Origin: an uncultured Oscillospiraceae bacterium
GTDB taxonomy: Bacteria > Bacillota > Clostridia > Oscillospirales > Ruminococcaceae
Direction: 5' to 3'
Assembly: GCA_910577365.1 (NCBI GenBank)
Contig: CAJTMU010000058.1
Span: forward strand, 1-13,526
DNA: 13,526 bases
Shown here: positions 1 through 7,343 of the stretch, one piece after another
Numbering within the stretch: the stretch's first letter is position 1
Layout: every line of letters starts with the position of its first letter
The notes under the pieces: model-generated
What the model saw: the letters and a program-made list of their open reading frames with translations, nothing else
The model's database searches: none
What the model was told of the DNA's origin: nothing
Made by a program: the position numbers and the translations under genes

Positions 1-2
1 TA

Positions 3-320
3 ATTGCGCTGCTCGGCGTTCTGGCGTTGGTATTTCTGCTGTTCTGGATAATGAAAAGGTTCAATAACCGCGTTGCGCTATCCGACAGCAAAAACATGAA
101 GATTCTTGAGAGAATAAATCTCGGACCGGATAAAATGCTGCTGTTGGTGAGTGTGTGTGGAAAGTGCATGGTGCTCGGCGTAACGTCGAGCCATACAGAG
201 AAGATATGCGAGCTGGAGCAGTCTGAGGAAGAGCTTACAAATTTGCCCGAGGGCGGTAATCCGTCATTCGGGGAAAGCTTTAAGATTGTTCTCGGAAACA
301 TGATGAATAAGAAGAAGTAA
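3..320 (+). CDS. fliO: Flagellar biosynthesis protein FliO (5'-truncated by window edge)
   Basis: The reading frame is open from the first bases, so the true start lies upstream; 105 codons and the TAA stop are visible. The visible protein begins inside a hydrophobic segment (IALLGVLALVFLLFWIMKRF) that ends in basic residues. A small cytoplasmic domain follows with the pattern KILERINLGPDKMLLLVSV and GKCMVLGVT, typical of FliO/FliZ. FliO is a single-pass membrane protein that helps assemble the FliP ring of the flagellar type III export gate. The C-terminus is short and basic (NMMNKKK). Its place directly upstream of fliP, with 14 bases between, is the usual order and supports the call more than the weakly conserved sequence does. 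An internal TTG at 27 could be mistaken for a start, but it lies inside the membrane segment. Confidence 0.88.
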   Translation: MALLGVLALVFLLFWIMKRFNNRVALSDSKNMKILERINLGPDKMLLLVSVCGKCMVLGVTSSHTEKICELEQSEEELTNLPEGGNPSFGESFKIVLGNMMNKKK

Positions 321-334
321 CGGGAGGGACAGTT

Positions 335-1237
335 TTGATAAAACGTTTGCTTGAAGCGGATAAAAAGCTTGTCCTTAAGTTTGCTTTGTCGCTTTTTTTG
401 ACGGTTTTTCTAACGATAATGTTCTTCAGTTTGCAGGCATATGCGGCGAACAACTCACAATCGACCGAGTCTGCGGATTCGCAGAGTGTTTCGGAAACCG
501 CGGAGCTGCCAGAGTATCTTGATACTGATCCGGAGAACGTGGGTGACAGTCCGACAGCGTCGATTTTACAGCAGGTAATAGGCGTGGATGCATCGCAGCC
601 TCTGGAGATAATCATTCTTCTTACGATAATCGCGCTGCTGCCGTCACTGCTTATAATGATGACCTGCTTCACGCGCATCGTTATTGTGCTGAGCTTTTTA
701 AGAACAGCTATGCAGACGCAGAACACGCCGCCGAATATGGTTATAACAGGCATGGCGCTTTTCCTTACATTATTTATAATGGCTCCCGTTTTCTCGGAAA
801 TGAACGAGATAGCCTATCAGCCCTATGTCAACGAGGAGCTGACGACAGAGGAGGCGCTGAACGCGGCGAGTGTTCCACTAAAACGCTTTATGGTAAAGCA
901 GACAAGCAACGACGACATAATGTTTTTTGTCGGGCTGTCGCAGCTGGAGGAGCCTGAGGGAGGCTATACCGAGGAGTATATCAATAACGACATGCCGCTG
1001 ACGGTGATTGTGCCATCGTTTATGATAAGCGAGCTTAAGCGCGCTTTTCAGATGGGCTTTATGATATTCATACCGTTTTTGATAATCGATCTGGTGGTGG
1101 GAAGTACTCTTATGAGTATGGGTATGATGATGCTGCCGCCCGCGATGATATCAATGCCGTTCAAGATACTTATTTTTGTTCTGGCGGACGGTTGGAATCT
1201 GCTTATAGGCGCGGTAGTATCCAGTTATAACTGGTAG
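335..1237 (+). CDS. fliP: Flagellar export gate protein FliP with signal peptide and acidic N-terminal extension
   Basis: FliP forms the core ring of the flagellar type III export gate in the cytoplasmic membrane. The 300-residue product starts at TTG (335), six bases after GGGAGGG. Residues about 1-37 are a signal peptide: basic start, hydrophobic core, and AYA before a likely cleavage after A37. A Ser/Asp/Glu-rich stretch to about residue 80 contains no Lys or Arg. The FliP core follows: membrane helices with LLPSLLIMMTCFTRIVIVLS, then LRTAMQTQNTPPNMVITGMA. A middle extracytoplasmic part leads to the C-terminal block with FMISELKRAFQMGFMIFIPF and LMSMGMMMLPPAMISMPFKI. Known family members are about 220-250 residues, so the extra length lies in the N-terminal region. 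The gene is followed by fliQ after 37 bases. Identity is secure; the acidic insert is the odd part. Confidence 0.97.
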   Translation: MIKRLLEADKKLVLKFALSLFLTVFLTIMFFSLQAYAANNSQSTESADSQSVSETAELPEYLDTDPENVGDSPTASILQQVIGVDASQPLEIIILLTIIALLPSLLIMMTCFTRIVIVLSFLRTAMQTQNTPPNMVITGMALFLTLFIMAPVFSEMNEIAYQPYVNEELTTEEALNAASVPLKRFMVKQTSNDDIMFFVGLSQLEEPEGGYTEEYINNDMPLTVIVPSFMISELKRAFQMGFMIFIPFLIIDLVVGSTLMSMGMMMLPPAMISMPFKILIFVLADGWNLLIGAVVSSYNW

Positions 1238-1274
1238 CGCTGTCGGGATATGATTTTGCACAAGGAGATGCTTT

Positions 1275-1547
1275 ATGACAACGGATATTGTTCTTGAAAT
1301 ATTCCGCGAAGCGGTGATGCTGGCGTTCAAGCTGGCGCTTCCGGTTCTGTTGGTAGCAATGATCGTGGGCTTGGTTATCGCCATTCTTCAGGCGGCTACC
1401 CAGATTCACGAGCAGACGATATCCTTTGCGCCGAAAGCGGTCGCAGTAGGGCTTACACTGTTTTTTCTTGCTCCGTGGATGATACAGGAGTGTGTGGATT
1501 TTGTCAACTTCGTTTTTGAGAAGATGGCGGCAATACCGATAATTTGA
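1275..1547 (+). CDS. fliQ: Flagellar export gate protein FliQ
   Basis: The 90-residue product is the normal length for FliQ, a two-helix membrane protein of the flagellar export gate that packs around the FliP-FliR core. Two hydrophobic segments are visible, about residues 15-40 (KLALPVLLVAMIVGLVIAIL) and 51-73. They are separated by the family block QAATQIHEQTISFAPKAVAV. The ATG at 1275 follows AAGGAGAT (1262-1269) at good spacing. Its stop TGA is followed after ten bases by the fliR start, and the fliR ribosome site overlaps this stop, so the two are probably translationally coupled. Nothing about it looks unusual. Confidence 0.96.
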   Translation: MTTDIVLEIFREAVMLAFKLALPVLLVAMIVGLVIAILQAATQIHEQTISFAPKAVAVGLTLFFLAPWMIQECVDFVNFVFEKMAAIPII

Positions 1548-1557
1548 GGAAAATAAC

Positions 1558-2334
1558 GTGGCGGAAATATGGACTGTCGTACAGACTAACCTTATAGTTT
1601 ACGTTATGGTGGCGTTCCGCGTCAGCGGCATTTTCACCTTTAACCCGATATTTTCCCGCGCGGGAGTGCCAAATTATATCAAGATGGGCGGTTCGCTGCT
1701 GATGGCGGTGGTGATGACGGCAGCTGGCGGCTTTGATTATACTATGCCCGCAGGGCTGCTTCCGTTTGTGTTTGATATGGCTAAGGAGTTGCTGGTAGGC
1801 GCGGTGCTTGGGTTCTATGTGAACATTATGCTTCAAGTGTTTGCCATGGCGGGCGAGGTTTCGGATATGCAGCTGGGTCTGTCAATGGCTAAAAGTTATG
1901 ACCCAACGTTTGGCAACTCGGGTATTACTGCGCAGTATTACAACTACTGGTTCATGTTGTATTTCTTTGCGGTTGGCGGTCATTTGAGCTATATTCAGCT
2001 TTTTGCTTATTCCTTTGAGGCGATACCGCTGGGGTATGACAGTTTTAATATAAACATAGCGTATATTCTCATCACATACTTTGAAACGGTGCTTACACTG
2101 GCACTTAAAATGGCGATGCCTATCGTCGCTGCGTCGCTGGTGACAGAGTTCTGTGTTGGTGTGCTGATGAAAGCAGTGCCGAATATCCACGTTTTCGTAC
2201 TGAACATTCAGATAAAAATGATGGTCGGTTTTGTGGTGCTGGCGGCTTCCTGCGGTATAATTGCGGAATTTATTGAGAATATAATGGGAATAATGTTCGC
2301 AAACCTTAACGGTATAGTCGAGCAGTTTATATAG
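1558..2334 (+). CDS. fliR: Flagellar export gate protein FliR
   Basis: FliR completes the FliP-FliQ-FliR gate through which flagellar subunits cross the membrane. The 258-residue product starts at GTG (1558); the ribosome site GAGGA overlaps the fliQ stop codon. Family features are FRVSGIFTFNPIFSRAGVPN near residues 20-40, then ELLVGAVLGFYVNIMLQVFAMAGE, SDMQLGLSMAKSYDP and FVLNIQIKMMVGFVVL toward the C-terminus. Six or so hydrophobic segments are visible and the length is typical. It is separated from flhB by 55 bases with no other feature seen. The order fliP-fliQ-fliR-flhB is standard. I see no truncation or fusion with flhB, which does occur in some clostridia. Confidence 0.96.
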   Translation: MAEIWTVVQTNLIVYVMVAFRVSGIFTFNPIFSRAGVPNYIKMGGSLLMAVVMTAAGGFDYTMPAGLLPFVFDMAKELLVGAVLGFYVNIMLQVFAMAGEVSDMQLGLSMAKSYDPTFGNSGITAQYYNYWFMLYFFAVGGHLSYIQLFAYSFEAIPLGYDSFNINIAYILITYFETVLTLALKMAMPIVAASLVTEFCVGVLMKAVPNIHVFVLNIQIKMMVGFVVLAASCGIIAEFIENIMGIMFANLNGIVEQFI

Positions 2335-2389
2335 CGCTGAAAACATTTTGTCCGACGAGAGCGGCGGACGCTAAAAGGGGTTTGTTTAT

Positions 2390-3454
2390 ATGGCGGGTGA
2401 GGAAAAAACCGAAAAGGCTACCCCGAAAAAGCGGCGTGACCAGCGCAAGGAGGGTAACGTTCTTCAAAGCAAAGAGATAGTTACCGCCGCCTCTATTCTG
2501 GGTATATTCTGTGCGGCAAGGCTGCTGGTAGGCTTTATGATGGAAAACCTGCTCTCGTTTACTCAAAGGGTCTATGAGAGAATAGGCAGCTTTCGGGTGA
2601 CGCAGGACAATATAATGGAGTTTATCGTGGATATGATAACTCTGGTTGTAATTGTGGTTGGTCCTATCTGCGCGGTGGCTATGTTGCTGGGGATAATTCC
2701 CACGGTGGCGCAGACGCGCGGACTTTTCACAATGAACGCCATGAAGCCCAAGTTTTCTCGGCTCAATCCCTTGGAGGGGATCAAGAAAATGTTCTCCGCC
2801 CAAGCGATAGTGGGCATAGTCAAGGGGCTTATCGAAGTTATTGTCATATCCGTTATCATATATAATGAAATAAGCAACCGCCTGCCGAAGTTTCTCGCGC
2901 TTATGGACGTGGGGCTTATGCAGGGGATAGTATACGCCGCATCGTGTGTGTTCGATATGGTAATGTTGATATGCATTATGCTGGTGTTCGTGGCGGCGGG
3001 GGACTTTCTTTTCCAGTGGTGGCAGTTTGAGAAAAAACTCAAGATGTCCAAGCAGGAGGTCAAAGAGGAGTTCAAGCAGATGGAGGGTGACCCGCAGGTC
3101 AAAAGCAAAATAAAACAGCGGCAGCAGCAGATGGCGCAGTCGCGAATGATGCAGGAAGTACCATCTGCGGACGTGGTTATTCGTAACCCTACGCACTATG
3201 CGGTGGCGCTGAGATATGATCAGGACAAAAACAAAGCGCCGCAGGTGATAGCGAAAGGAAAAGACCTGCTTGCGCTGAGAATAGTTGCCATAGCGGAAGA
3301 AAATAATGTGTATGTTATGGAGAATCCGCCGCTGGCGAGAGCGCTTTATGCTCAGGTCGACCTTGGCAGGGAGATACCGTTTGAGCTTTACGACGCGGTT
3401 GCGGAGGTACTTACCGTGGTCTACAAGGAAAAAAACAAGTCGCTTCACGCTTAA
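2390..3454 (+). CDS. flhB: Flagellar export switch protein FlhB
   Basis: FlhB is the autocleaving membrane component of the export gate that switches substrate specificity from rod/hook to filament proteins. The 354-residue product has the classical N-terminus with EEKTEKATPKKRRDQRKEG. Four hydrophobic segments follow (about residues 30-52, 80-105, 140-160 and 180-205). A charged cytoplasmic linker then leads to the NPTH autocleavage site at residues 266-269, in the context VVIRNPTHYAVALRYD. After the site come YVMENPPLARALY and EIPFELYDAVAEVL, also typical. The ATG at 2390 follows AAAAGGGG at suitable spacing. The intact NPTH suggests a normal self-cleaving protein. The gap to flhA holds the strong ribosome site described separately. 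Confidence 0.97.
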   Translation: MAGEEKTEKATPKKRRDQRKEGNVLQSKEIVTAASILGIFCAARLLVGFMMENLLSFTQRVYERIGSFRVTQDNIMEFIVDMITLVVIVVGPICAVAMLLGIIPTVAQTRGLFTMNAMKPKFSRLNPLEGIKKMFSAQAIVGIVKGLIEVIVISVIIYNEISNRLPKFLALMDVGLMQGIVYAASCVFDMVMLICIMLVFVAAGDFLFQWWQFEKKLKMSKQEVKEEFKQMEGDPQVKSKIKQRQQQMAQSRMMQEVPSADVVIRNPTHYAVALRYDQDKNKAPQVIAKGKDLLALRIVAIAEENNVYVMENPPLARALYAQVDLGREIPFELYDAVAEVLTVVYKEKNKSLHA

Positions 3455-3476
3455 AGTGGGGAGTGTTCATTACAAA

Positions 3477-3539
3477 ATGTTATATTTCGACAAAATATTT
3501 CAGAAAGGGGAGGGATTTATATATTACGCAGGATTTTAA
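3477..3539 (+). CDS. Possible 20-codon leader ORF between flhB and flhA
   Basis: A short ATG-to-TAA frame lies in the gap, in a different frame from flhA. It encodes a 20-residue peptide that begins MLYFDKIFQK and ends YYAGF. The strong GGGGAGGG site lies inside it, and it stops eight bases before ATG 3548. Its own upstream ribosome site is poor (GGGAG about 14 bases away). It could be a translational leader that lets ribosomes restart on flhA, or simply a chance frame. I recognise no family. Confidence 0.15.
   Translation: MLYFDKIFQKGEGFIYYAGF
3507..3514 (+). promoter_or_regulatory. Strong ribosome-binding site for flhA, pointing to an AUA start
   Basis: GGGGAGGG is the strongest Shine-Dalgarno match in the flhB-flhA gap. 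No ATG, GTG, TTG or CTG lies 4-12 bases after it in any frame. The flhA-frame codon at the ideal distance is ATA (3521-3523), seven bases after GGAGG. The first ordinary start, ATG 3548, lies 34 bases beyond GGAGG and has only a weak CAGGA at about 14 bases. The site therefore argues for a non-canonical flhA start, or for a mutation or sequencing error at that codon. Confidence 0.6.
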
Positions 3540-3547
3540 GCAACTCG

Positions 3548-5608
3548 ATGGTGCTGTTCATAATCTTCATAGTTATTGCGATCATTATCCCGCTCCCGTC
3601 ATGGCTGCTGGATTTCATGATAATGCTTAATATAGCGTTATCCTTGATTATCCTTATCATGACAATGTTTATAAAAGAGGCGCTGGAGTTCTCGGTTTTC
3701 CCGACGGTGCTGCTTATCACGACAGTTCTGCGATTATCGCTGAACGTTTCCACGACAAGAGGAATACTTTCCAAAGGATACGCAGGAGAGGTCATACGTG
3801 CGTTCGGCAACTTCGTTATGGGCGGCGATGCCATTGTCGGCTTCCTTATCTTCATTATCATAGTTTTGGTAAACTTTATCGTTATCACCAAGGGTTCCGA
3901 GCGCGTTTCCGAAGTTGCGGCGAGATTTACTCTGGACGCTATGCCGGGTAAACAGATGGCGATAGATGCCGACCTCAACTCGGGGCTGATAAACGAGGAG
4001 CAGGCGAAAAAGCGCCGCTCGAATATACAGCGCGAGGCTGACTTCTATGGATCTATGGATGGTGCCACGAAATTTGTTAAGGGCGACGCGATAATGTCAA
4101 TAATCACAACGCTGGTAAACCTTATCGGCGGCGTTATTATTGGCATGGTGCGCGGTGCGGGCGATTTCGGCACGATTATGAACACCTATTCGCTGGCTAC
4201 CGTCGGCGACGGTCTGTGCTCGCAGATACCTGCGCTGCTGATATCTGTTGCCACCGGTATGATAGTTACCCGTGCGGCGAGCGAAGACAGCCTTATTAAT
4301 GATATCAAGTCCCAGTTTACCGCACAGCCCTTTGTTATGCTCATCGCGGGCATAGTAGTTATGGTTATGATGGTTATCCCGGGATTCCCAACGGTAGTGC
4401 TGTTCTTCTTGGGTGTGGTGCTTATTGTCGGCGCGGTTCTGCTTAACCGCAATAAAAAGAAGATGGCGGAGTTGGAGCTTGCTGCGCGTGCCAAGGCGGA
4501 GCAGCAGGAGCTGGAAAAAATTCCCGCGGACAACGACTACTACCGCGATATCGACAATGTATTCAAGATACTTAACGTCGAACCGATAGAAATGGAATTT
4601 GGGTACAGCCTGCTGCGACTGGTTGATGAAAAGAGTGGCGGCAACTTTATAGAACGCGTCGTGATTTTCCGAAAACAGTTTGCCATGGACATGGGCATGG
4701 TTATCCCGTCGGTAAGAATGACGGATAACCCGGAAATTAATCCCAATCTTTATATTATTAAGATTCGCGGCGAGGAGGTCGCGCGGGGCGAGATTCTCGT
4801 AGATCACTATCTCGCGCTTGACAGCGGCGAGGTCACCGCTGAGGTGGAGGGTATCGAAACAGTAGAACCCGCTTTTGGTCTGCCTGCCAAGTGGATAAGC
4901 GAGGACAAGAAGATCATGGCGGATGTCGCGGGCTACACGCTGATAGATCCCGTTTCCGTTATGATAACTCACTGGTCGGAGATAATGAAACACTACGCAC
5001 ATGAGCTGCTTTCAAGACAGGACGTCAACACTATGGTGGAGAATGTCAAGAAAACAAACCCGATTGTTGTCGACGATTTAATACCGAAGGTAATTTCTGT
5101 CGGATATCTACAGAAAGTATTGGCGAATTTGCTCAGAGAGGGCATTCCCATACGCGATATGGAGACCATTCTCGAAACAATCGGCGACCATACCAACGCT
5201 CTGAAGGATGTGGACATCATCACAGAGTATGTGAGACAGTCGCTGAAGCGCACCATAACGCATCGTTTTGCCGAGGCTAACTCACTGCGAGTAATAACTT
5301 TGGATACGCAGATAGAGGATATGATTGTAAGTTCTGTCAAGAAAAACGACCAAGGCTCCTATCTTGCGATGGCTCCCGACATGATACAGCATATTGTGAC
5401 GGTTGCCAATAACGAAATAGATAAAATTAAGGATGTTATACCAACTGTTATAATTCTGACTTCGCCAGTGGTGAGAATTTACTTTAAAAAGCTCACGGAT
5501 CAGTTTATTCCCAATCTGACGATATTGTCATACAGCGAAATTGATTCTACGGCACAGATACAGGCGATAGGCAATATTTCCCTTAATGCCAGGTCAATGA
5601 CGGGTTAA
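3548..5608 (+). CDS. flhA: Flagellar export protein FlhA (start probably upstream at an AUA codon)
   Basis: FlhA is the large export-gate protein: an eight-helix membrane domain plus a cytoplasmic domain that docks chaperone-substrate complexes. From ATG 3548 the product has 686 residues. The N-terminal membrane part carries PLPSWLL, TVLRLSLNVSTTRGIL, GNFVMGG and the family signature SEVAARFTLDAMPGKQM at about residues 121-137, followed by ADFYGSMDGATKFVKGDA. The C-terminal domain shows VEPAFGLPAKWI, HAHELLSRQ and the end QAIGNISL. From ATG 3548 only 14 residues precede PLPSWLL, whereas B. subtilis FlhA as I recall it has about 22. Starting at ATA 3521 would add nine residues (ILRRILSNS), restore the usual length and place two arginines before helix 1. 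I give the first conventional start as the coordinate but think 3521 is likelier. The next gene is fliA, not flhF. Confidence 0.95.
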   Translation: MVLFIIFIVIAIIIPLPSWLLDFMIMLNIALSLIILIMTMFIKEALEFSVFPTVLLITTVLRLSLNVSTTRGILSKGYAGEVIRAFGNFVMGGDAIVGFLIFIIIVLVNFIVITKGSERVSEVAARFTLDAMPGKQMAIDADLNSGLINEEQAKKRRSNIQREADFYGSMDGATKFVKGDAIMSIITTLVNLIGGVIIGMVRGAGDFGTIMNTYSLATVGDGLCSQIPALLISVATGMIVTRAASEDSLINDIKSQFTAQPFVMLIAGIVVMVMMVIPGFPTVVLFFLGVVLIVGAVLLNRNKKKMAELELAARAKAEQQELEKIPADNDYYRDIDNVFKILNVEPIEMEFGYSLLRLVDEKSGGNFIERVVIFRKQFAMDMGMVIPSVRMTDNPEINPNLYIIKIRGEEVARGEILVDHYLALDSGEVTAEVEGIETVEPAFGLPAKWISEDKKIMADVAGYTLIDPVSVMITHWSEIMKHYAHELLSRQDVNTMVENVKKTNPIVVDDLIPKVISVGYLQKVLANLLREGIPIRDMETILETIGDHTNALKDVDIITEYVRQSLKRTITHRFAEANSLRVITLDTQIEDMIVSSVKKNDQGSYLAMAPDMIQHIVTVANNEIDKIKDVIPTVIILTSPVVRIYFKKLTDQFIPNLTILSYSEIDSTAQIQAIGNISLNARSMTG

Positions 5609-5652
5609 TCTTCCGATACGGCTTTTAAAACGTATATTTATTAGGAATTATA

Positions 5653-5684
5653 CCGCCGGTTGTCGAATTTTACGGCAGCAGCGG
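5653..5684 (+). promoter_or_regulatory. Imperfect hairpin in the flhA-fliA gap
   Basis: The arms CCGC (5653-5656) plus GTTGTCG (5659-5665) pair with CGGCAGC (5673-5679) plus GCGG (5681-5684). This makes 11 pairs, two of them G-U, around a seven-base AT-rich loop and a small internal loop. No T-run follows, so it is not a classical terminator. It lies in the longest non-coding stretch of the flagellar operon (5609-5829) and may mark RNA processing, attenuation or mRNA protection upstream of fliA. No protein evidence supports the stretch as coding. Confidence 0.35.
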
Positions 5685-5758
5685 ATACCACCGTAGTGTG
5701 GGAATGCGCGCGGAGGCGTATGTCAGTTGCGGCAATTTCCGCTTTCGGCAGACAAAAA

Positions 5759-5785
5759 TACAGCAAAATCCCCCAAAAACGATAA
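5759..5785 (+). promoter_or_regulatory. Weak sigma-28-like promoter candidate upstream of fliA
   Basis: TACA (5759-5762), 15 bases, then AACGATAA (5778-5785) resembles the sigma-28/SigD pattern TAAA-N15-GCCGATAA with one mismatch in the -35 and two in the -10. It ends 44 bases before the fliA start, a sensible leader length. Autoregulation of the sigma gene would explain it. Given the mismatches, chance is a serious alternative. Confidence 0.25.
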
Positions 5786-5829
5786 CTGTTTGTATTTCGC
5801 GGCAGAAAATATACAGAGAGGGACGTGCT

Positions 5830-6564
5830 ATGGAGCAAAATGTGACAGCACTGATTGCAGAGTATCAGCAGAGCGGAAATATCGTTCTGCGCAATGAAAT
5901 CGTACTGAAAAACATGGGGCTTGTCCGCGCAACTGCAATGTCCCTCAGAAATATGTATCTGAAATACGGCGACGTGGACGATGTGGTGAACGAAGGCGTT
6001 CTTGCACTGATGGAAGCCATAGAAAGCTACGACCCGATGAGAGGCGCAAAGTTTGAGACGTTCGCTTCTCTTAAGATACGCGGCGCGATAATCGATTATA
6101 TACGAAAACAGGACTGGATTCCGCGGCAGATAAGAAAATTTGCCAAAACACTTGACAAAGCTTACAGTTCGTTGTATAATTTATATAATAGGGTTCCAAC
6201 TACGCAGGAGATCGCGGAGCATATGGGACTTTCCGAAGAAAAGCTGCTGAAATATATGGCAGAGTCCGCGTGCAGCGTTACTTTGTCCTTTGAGGAGCTA
6301 TTGTACGAGGATAATTTCAGTGAGCCGTCTGACGCTGCGCCCGCCGATTCGCAGATAATGCGCGAGGAGATGAACCGCGTCATTGCCGAGGCGATATTGC
6401 AGCTTAAAGAAAAGGAACGGCAGGTCATAACACTGTATTATTATAGGAATATGAAATATTCGGACATTGCAAAGGCGCTCGGCGTTTCCGAGAGCCGCGT
6501 GTGTCAGATAAACGCTAAGGCTACGCTTGCTTTAAAAGCGGCACTTGAGCCTTATATAAAATAG
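5830..6564 (+). CDS. fliA: Flagellar sigma factor FliA/SigD (sigma-28 family)
   Basis: The 244-residue product directs RNA polymerase to late flagellar and chemotaxis promoters. Region 2 spans about residues 20-105, with VDDVVNEGVLALMEAIESYD and KFETFASLKIRGAIIDYIRK. The sigma-28 hallmark DWIPRQIRK starts at residue 95. Region 3 includes VPTTQEIAEHMGLSEEKL. Region 4 has LKEKERQVITLYYYRNMKYS and the helix-turn-helix GVSESRVCQINAKA near residues 218-231. I chose ATG 5830 because GAGAGGGA lies seven bases upstream and the protein then has the usual family length. A longer frame from GTG 5698 adds 44 residues with no sigma features. The gene is known as sigD in Bacillus. The rod gene begins 21 bases after its stop. 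I see no gene for the anti-sigma FlgM in this window. Confidence 0.95.
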   Translation: MEQNVTALIAEYQQSGNIVLRNEIVLKNMGLVRATAMSLRNMYLKYGDVDDVVNEGVLALMEAIESYDPMRGAKFETFASLKIRGAIIDYIRKQDWIPRQIRKFAKTLDKAYSSLYNLYNRVPTTQEIAEHMGLSEEKLLKYMAESACSVTLSFEELLYEDNFSEPSDAAPADSQIMREEMNRVIAEAILQLKEKERQVITLYYYRNMKYSDIAKALGVSESRVCQINAKATLALKAALEPYIK

Positions 6565-6584
6565 TTCGGGGATCGGAGGAACAC

Positions 6585-7325
6585 ATGAACAGAGGCTTTT
6601 ACTATGCCTGCAACGGCATGATACTTAATCAGCGCTATCTCGACTGCATAGGCAATAACCTGACAAACATGAGCACCTACGGCTACAAGCGGGATACGCT
6701 GATAACCAACCGCTTTGACGAGCAGATGATACTGGTAAAGCACCGCGAGGAGCTTTCGGGAACGTTCGCGCACAGATACGTGGACGATTCCTATACCGAC
6801 CTTGAGCAAGGTTCACTGGAGTATACAGAGTCGCCTTTTGACGTGGCTATCCACGGTGATGTGTACTTTAATGTAGCGGGCTATAACGGTGAGACTATGC
6901 TCACCCGCAACGGCGCTTGGGAGCTTGACGGGGAGGGTTATCTTTGTCTGTCCAATTCGGGAAGGATTCTCGGAGAAAACGGCGAGATATACCTTGGTAA
7001 CAAGGACTTTGTGATCGACGTTGACGGCAGGATATATCAGGACGGACAGCTGGTAGACAGACTGCAGCTGTCATATATAAATCCTGACGCTACGACCGAG
7101 AAATTCGGGGCGAACATGTTTACTGCGGTGGAGGCAGGTGATGTTCCCGACGATCTGCCGTTTGATATAATTCAGGGTGCTTTGGAGCGCTCAAATGTGG
7201 ACGTAAACTATGAACTGACAATGCTGATGAATACGCAGAGGCTTTTTGAAGCGAACAGCACGATATTCCAGCTTTGCGATTCCATGAATCAGCGTGCAGC
7301 TTCATTGTGCAAGATAAATAACTGA
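6585..7325 (+). CDS. Flagellar hook-basal body rod protein, FlgF/FlgG family (FlhO-like)
   Basis: The 246-residue product has the N-terminal rod motif GMILNQRYLDCIGNNLTNMS followed by TYGYKRD, as in FlgF, FlgG and FlgE. The middle block SPFDVAIHGDVYFNV with TMLTRNGAWELDGEGYL fits the FlgFG domain, and FVIDVDGRIYQDGQ follows. The C-terminus has the partner motif GALERSNVDVNYELTMLMNT plus QRLFEANSTI. Such proteins are exported early through the FlhA/FlhB gate and polymerise as the rod or distal rod. In B. subtilis the equivalent pair are FlhO and FlhP. This member is likely the FlhO/FlgF-type, but the exact rod position cannot be decided from sequence alone. The ribosome site GGAGGA lies four bases before ATG. 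The paralogue follows after 18 bases. Confidence 0.9.
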   Translation: MNRGFYYACNGMILNQRYLDCIGNNLTNMSTYGYKRDTLITNRFDEQMILVKHREELSGTFAHRYVDDSYTDLEQGSLEYTESPFDVAIHGDVYFNVAGYNGETMLTRNGAWELDGEGYLCLSNSGRILGENGEIYLGNKDFVIDVDGRIYQDGQLVDRLQLSYINPDATTEKFGANMFTAVEAGDVPDDLPFDIIQGALERSNVDVNYELTMLMNTQRLFEANSTIFQLCDSMNQRAASLCKINN

Positions 7326-7343
7326 TAATACAGAGGTACATAA

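Noticed and set aside
2327..3448. Long antisense frame (373 codons) opposite flhB
   Set aside because: Its composition is skewed to His, Arg and Tyr runs as expected for the mirror of flhB codon use; no ribosome site, no domain, and flhB on the other strand is certain.
4097..5002. Antisense frame of 301 codons opposite flhA
   Set aside because: Same kind of mirror frame, rich in His/Asn/Arg, with no recognisable domain or start signal.
5594..5618. TTCCGATA with TCAA upstream as a second sigma-28 promoter
   Set aside because: The spacer is 13 bases and the -35 is poor; it straddles the flhA stop and is likely chance.
5698..5829. N-terminal extension of the flagellar sigma factor from GTG 5698
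   Set aside because: The extra 44 residues show no sigma features, GTG lacks a ribosome site, and ATG 5830 has a good one and gives the usual length.
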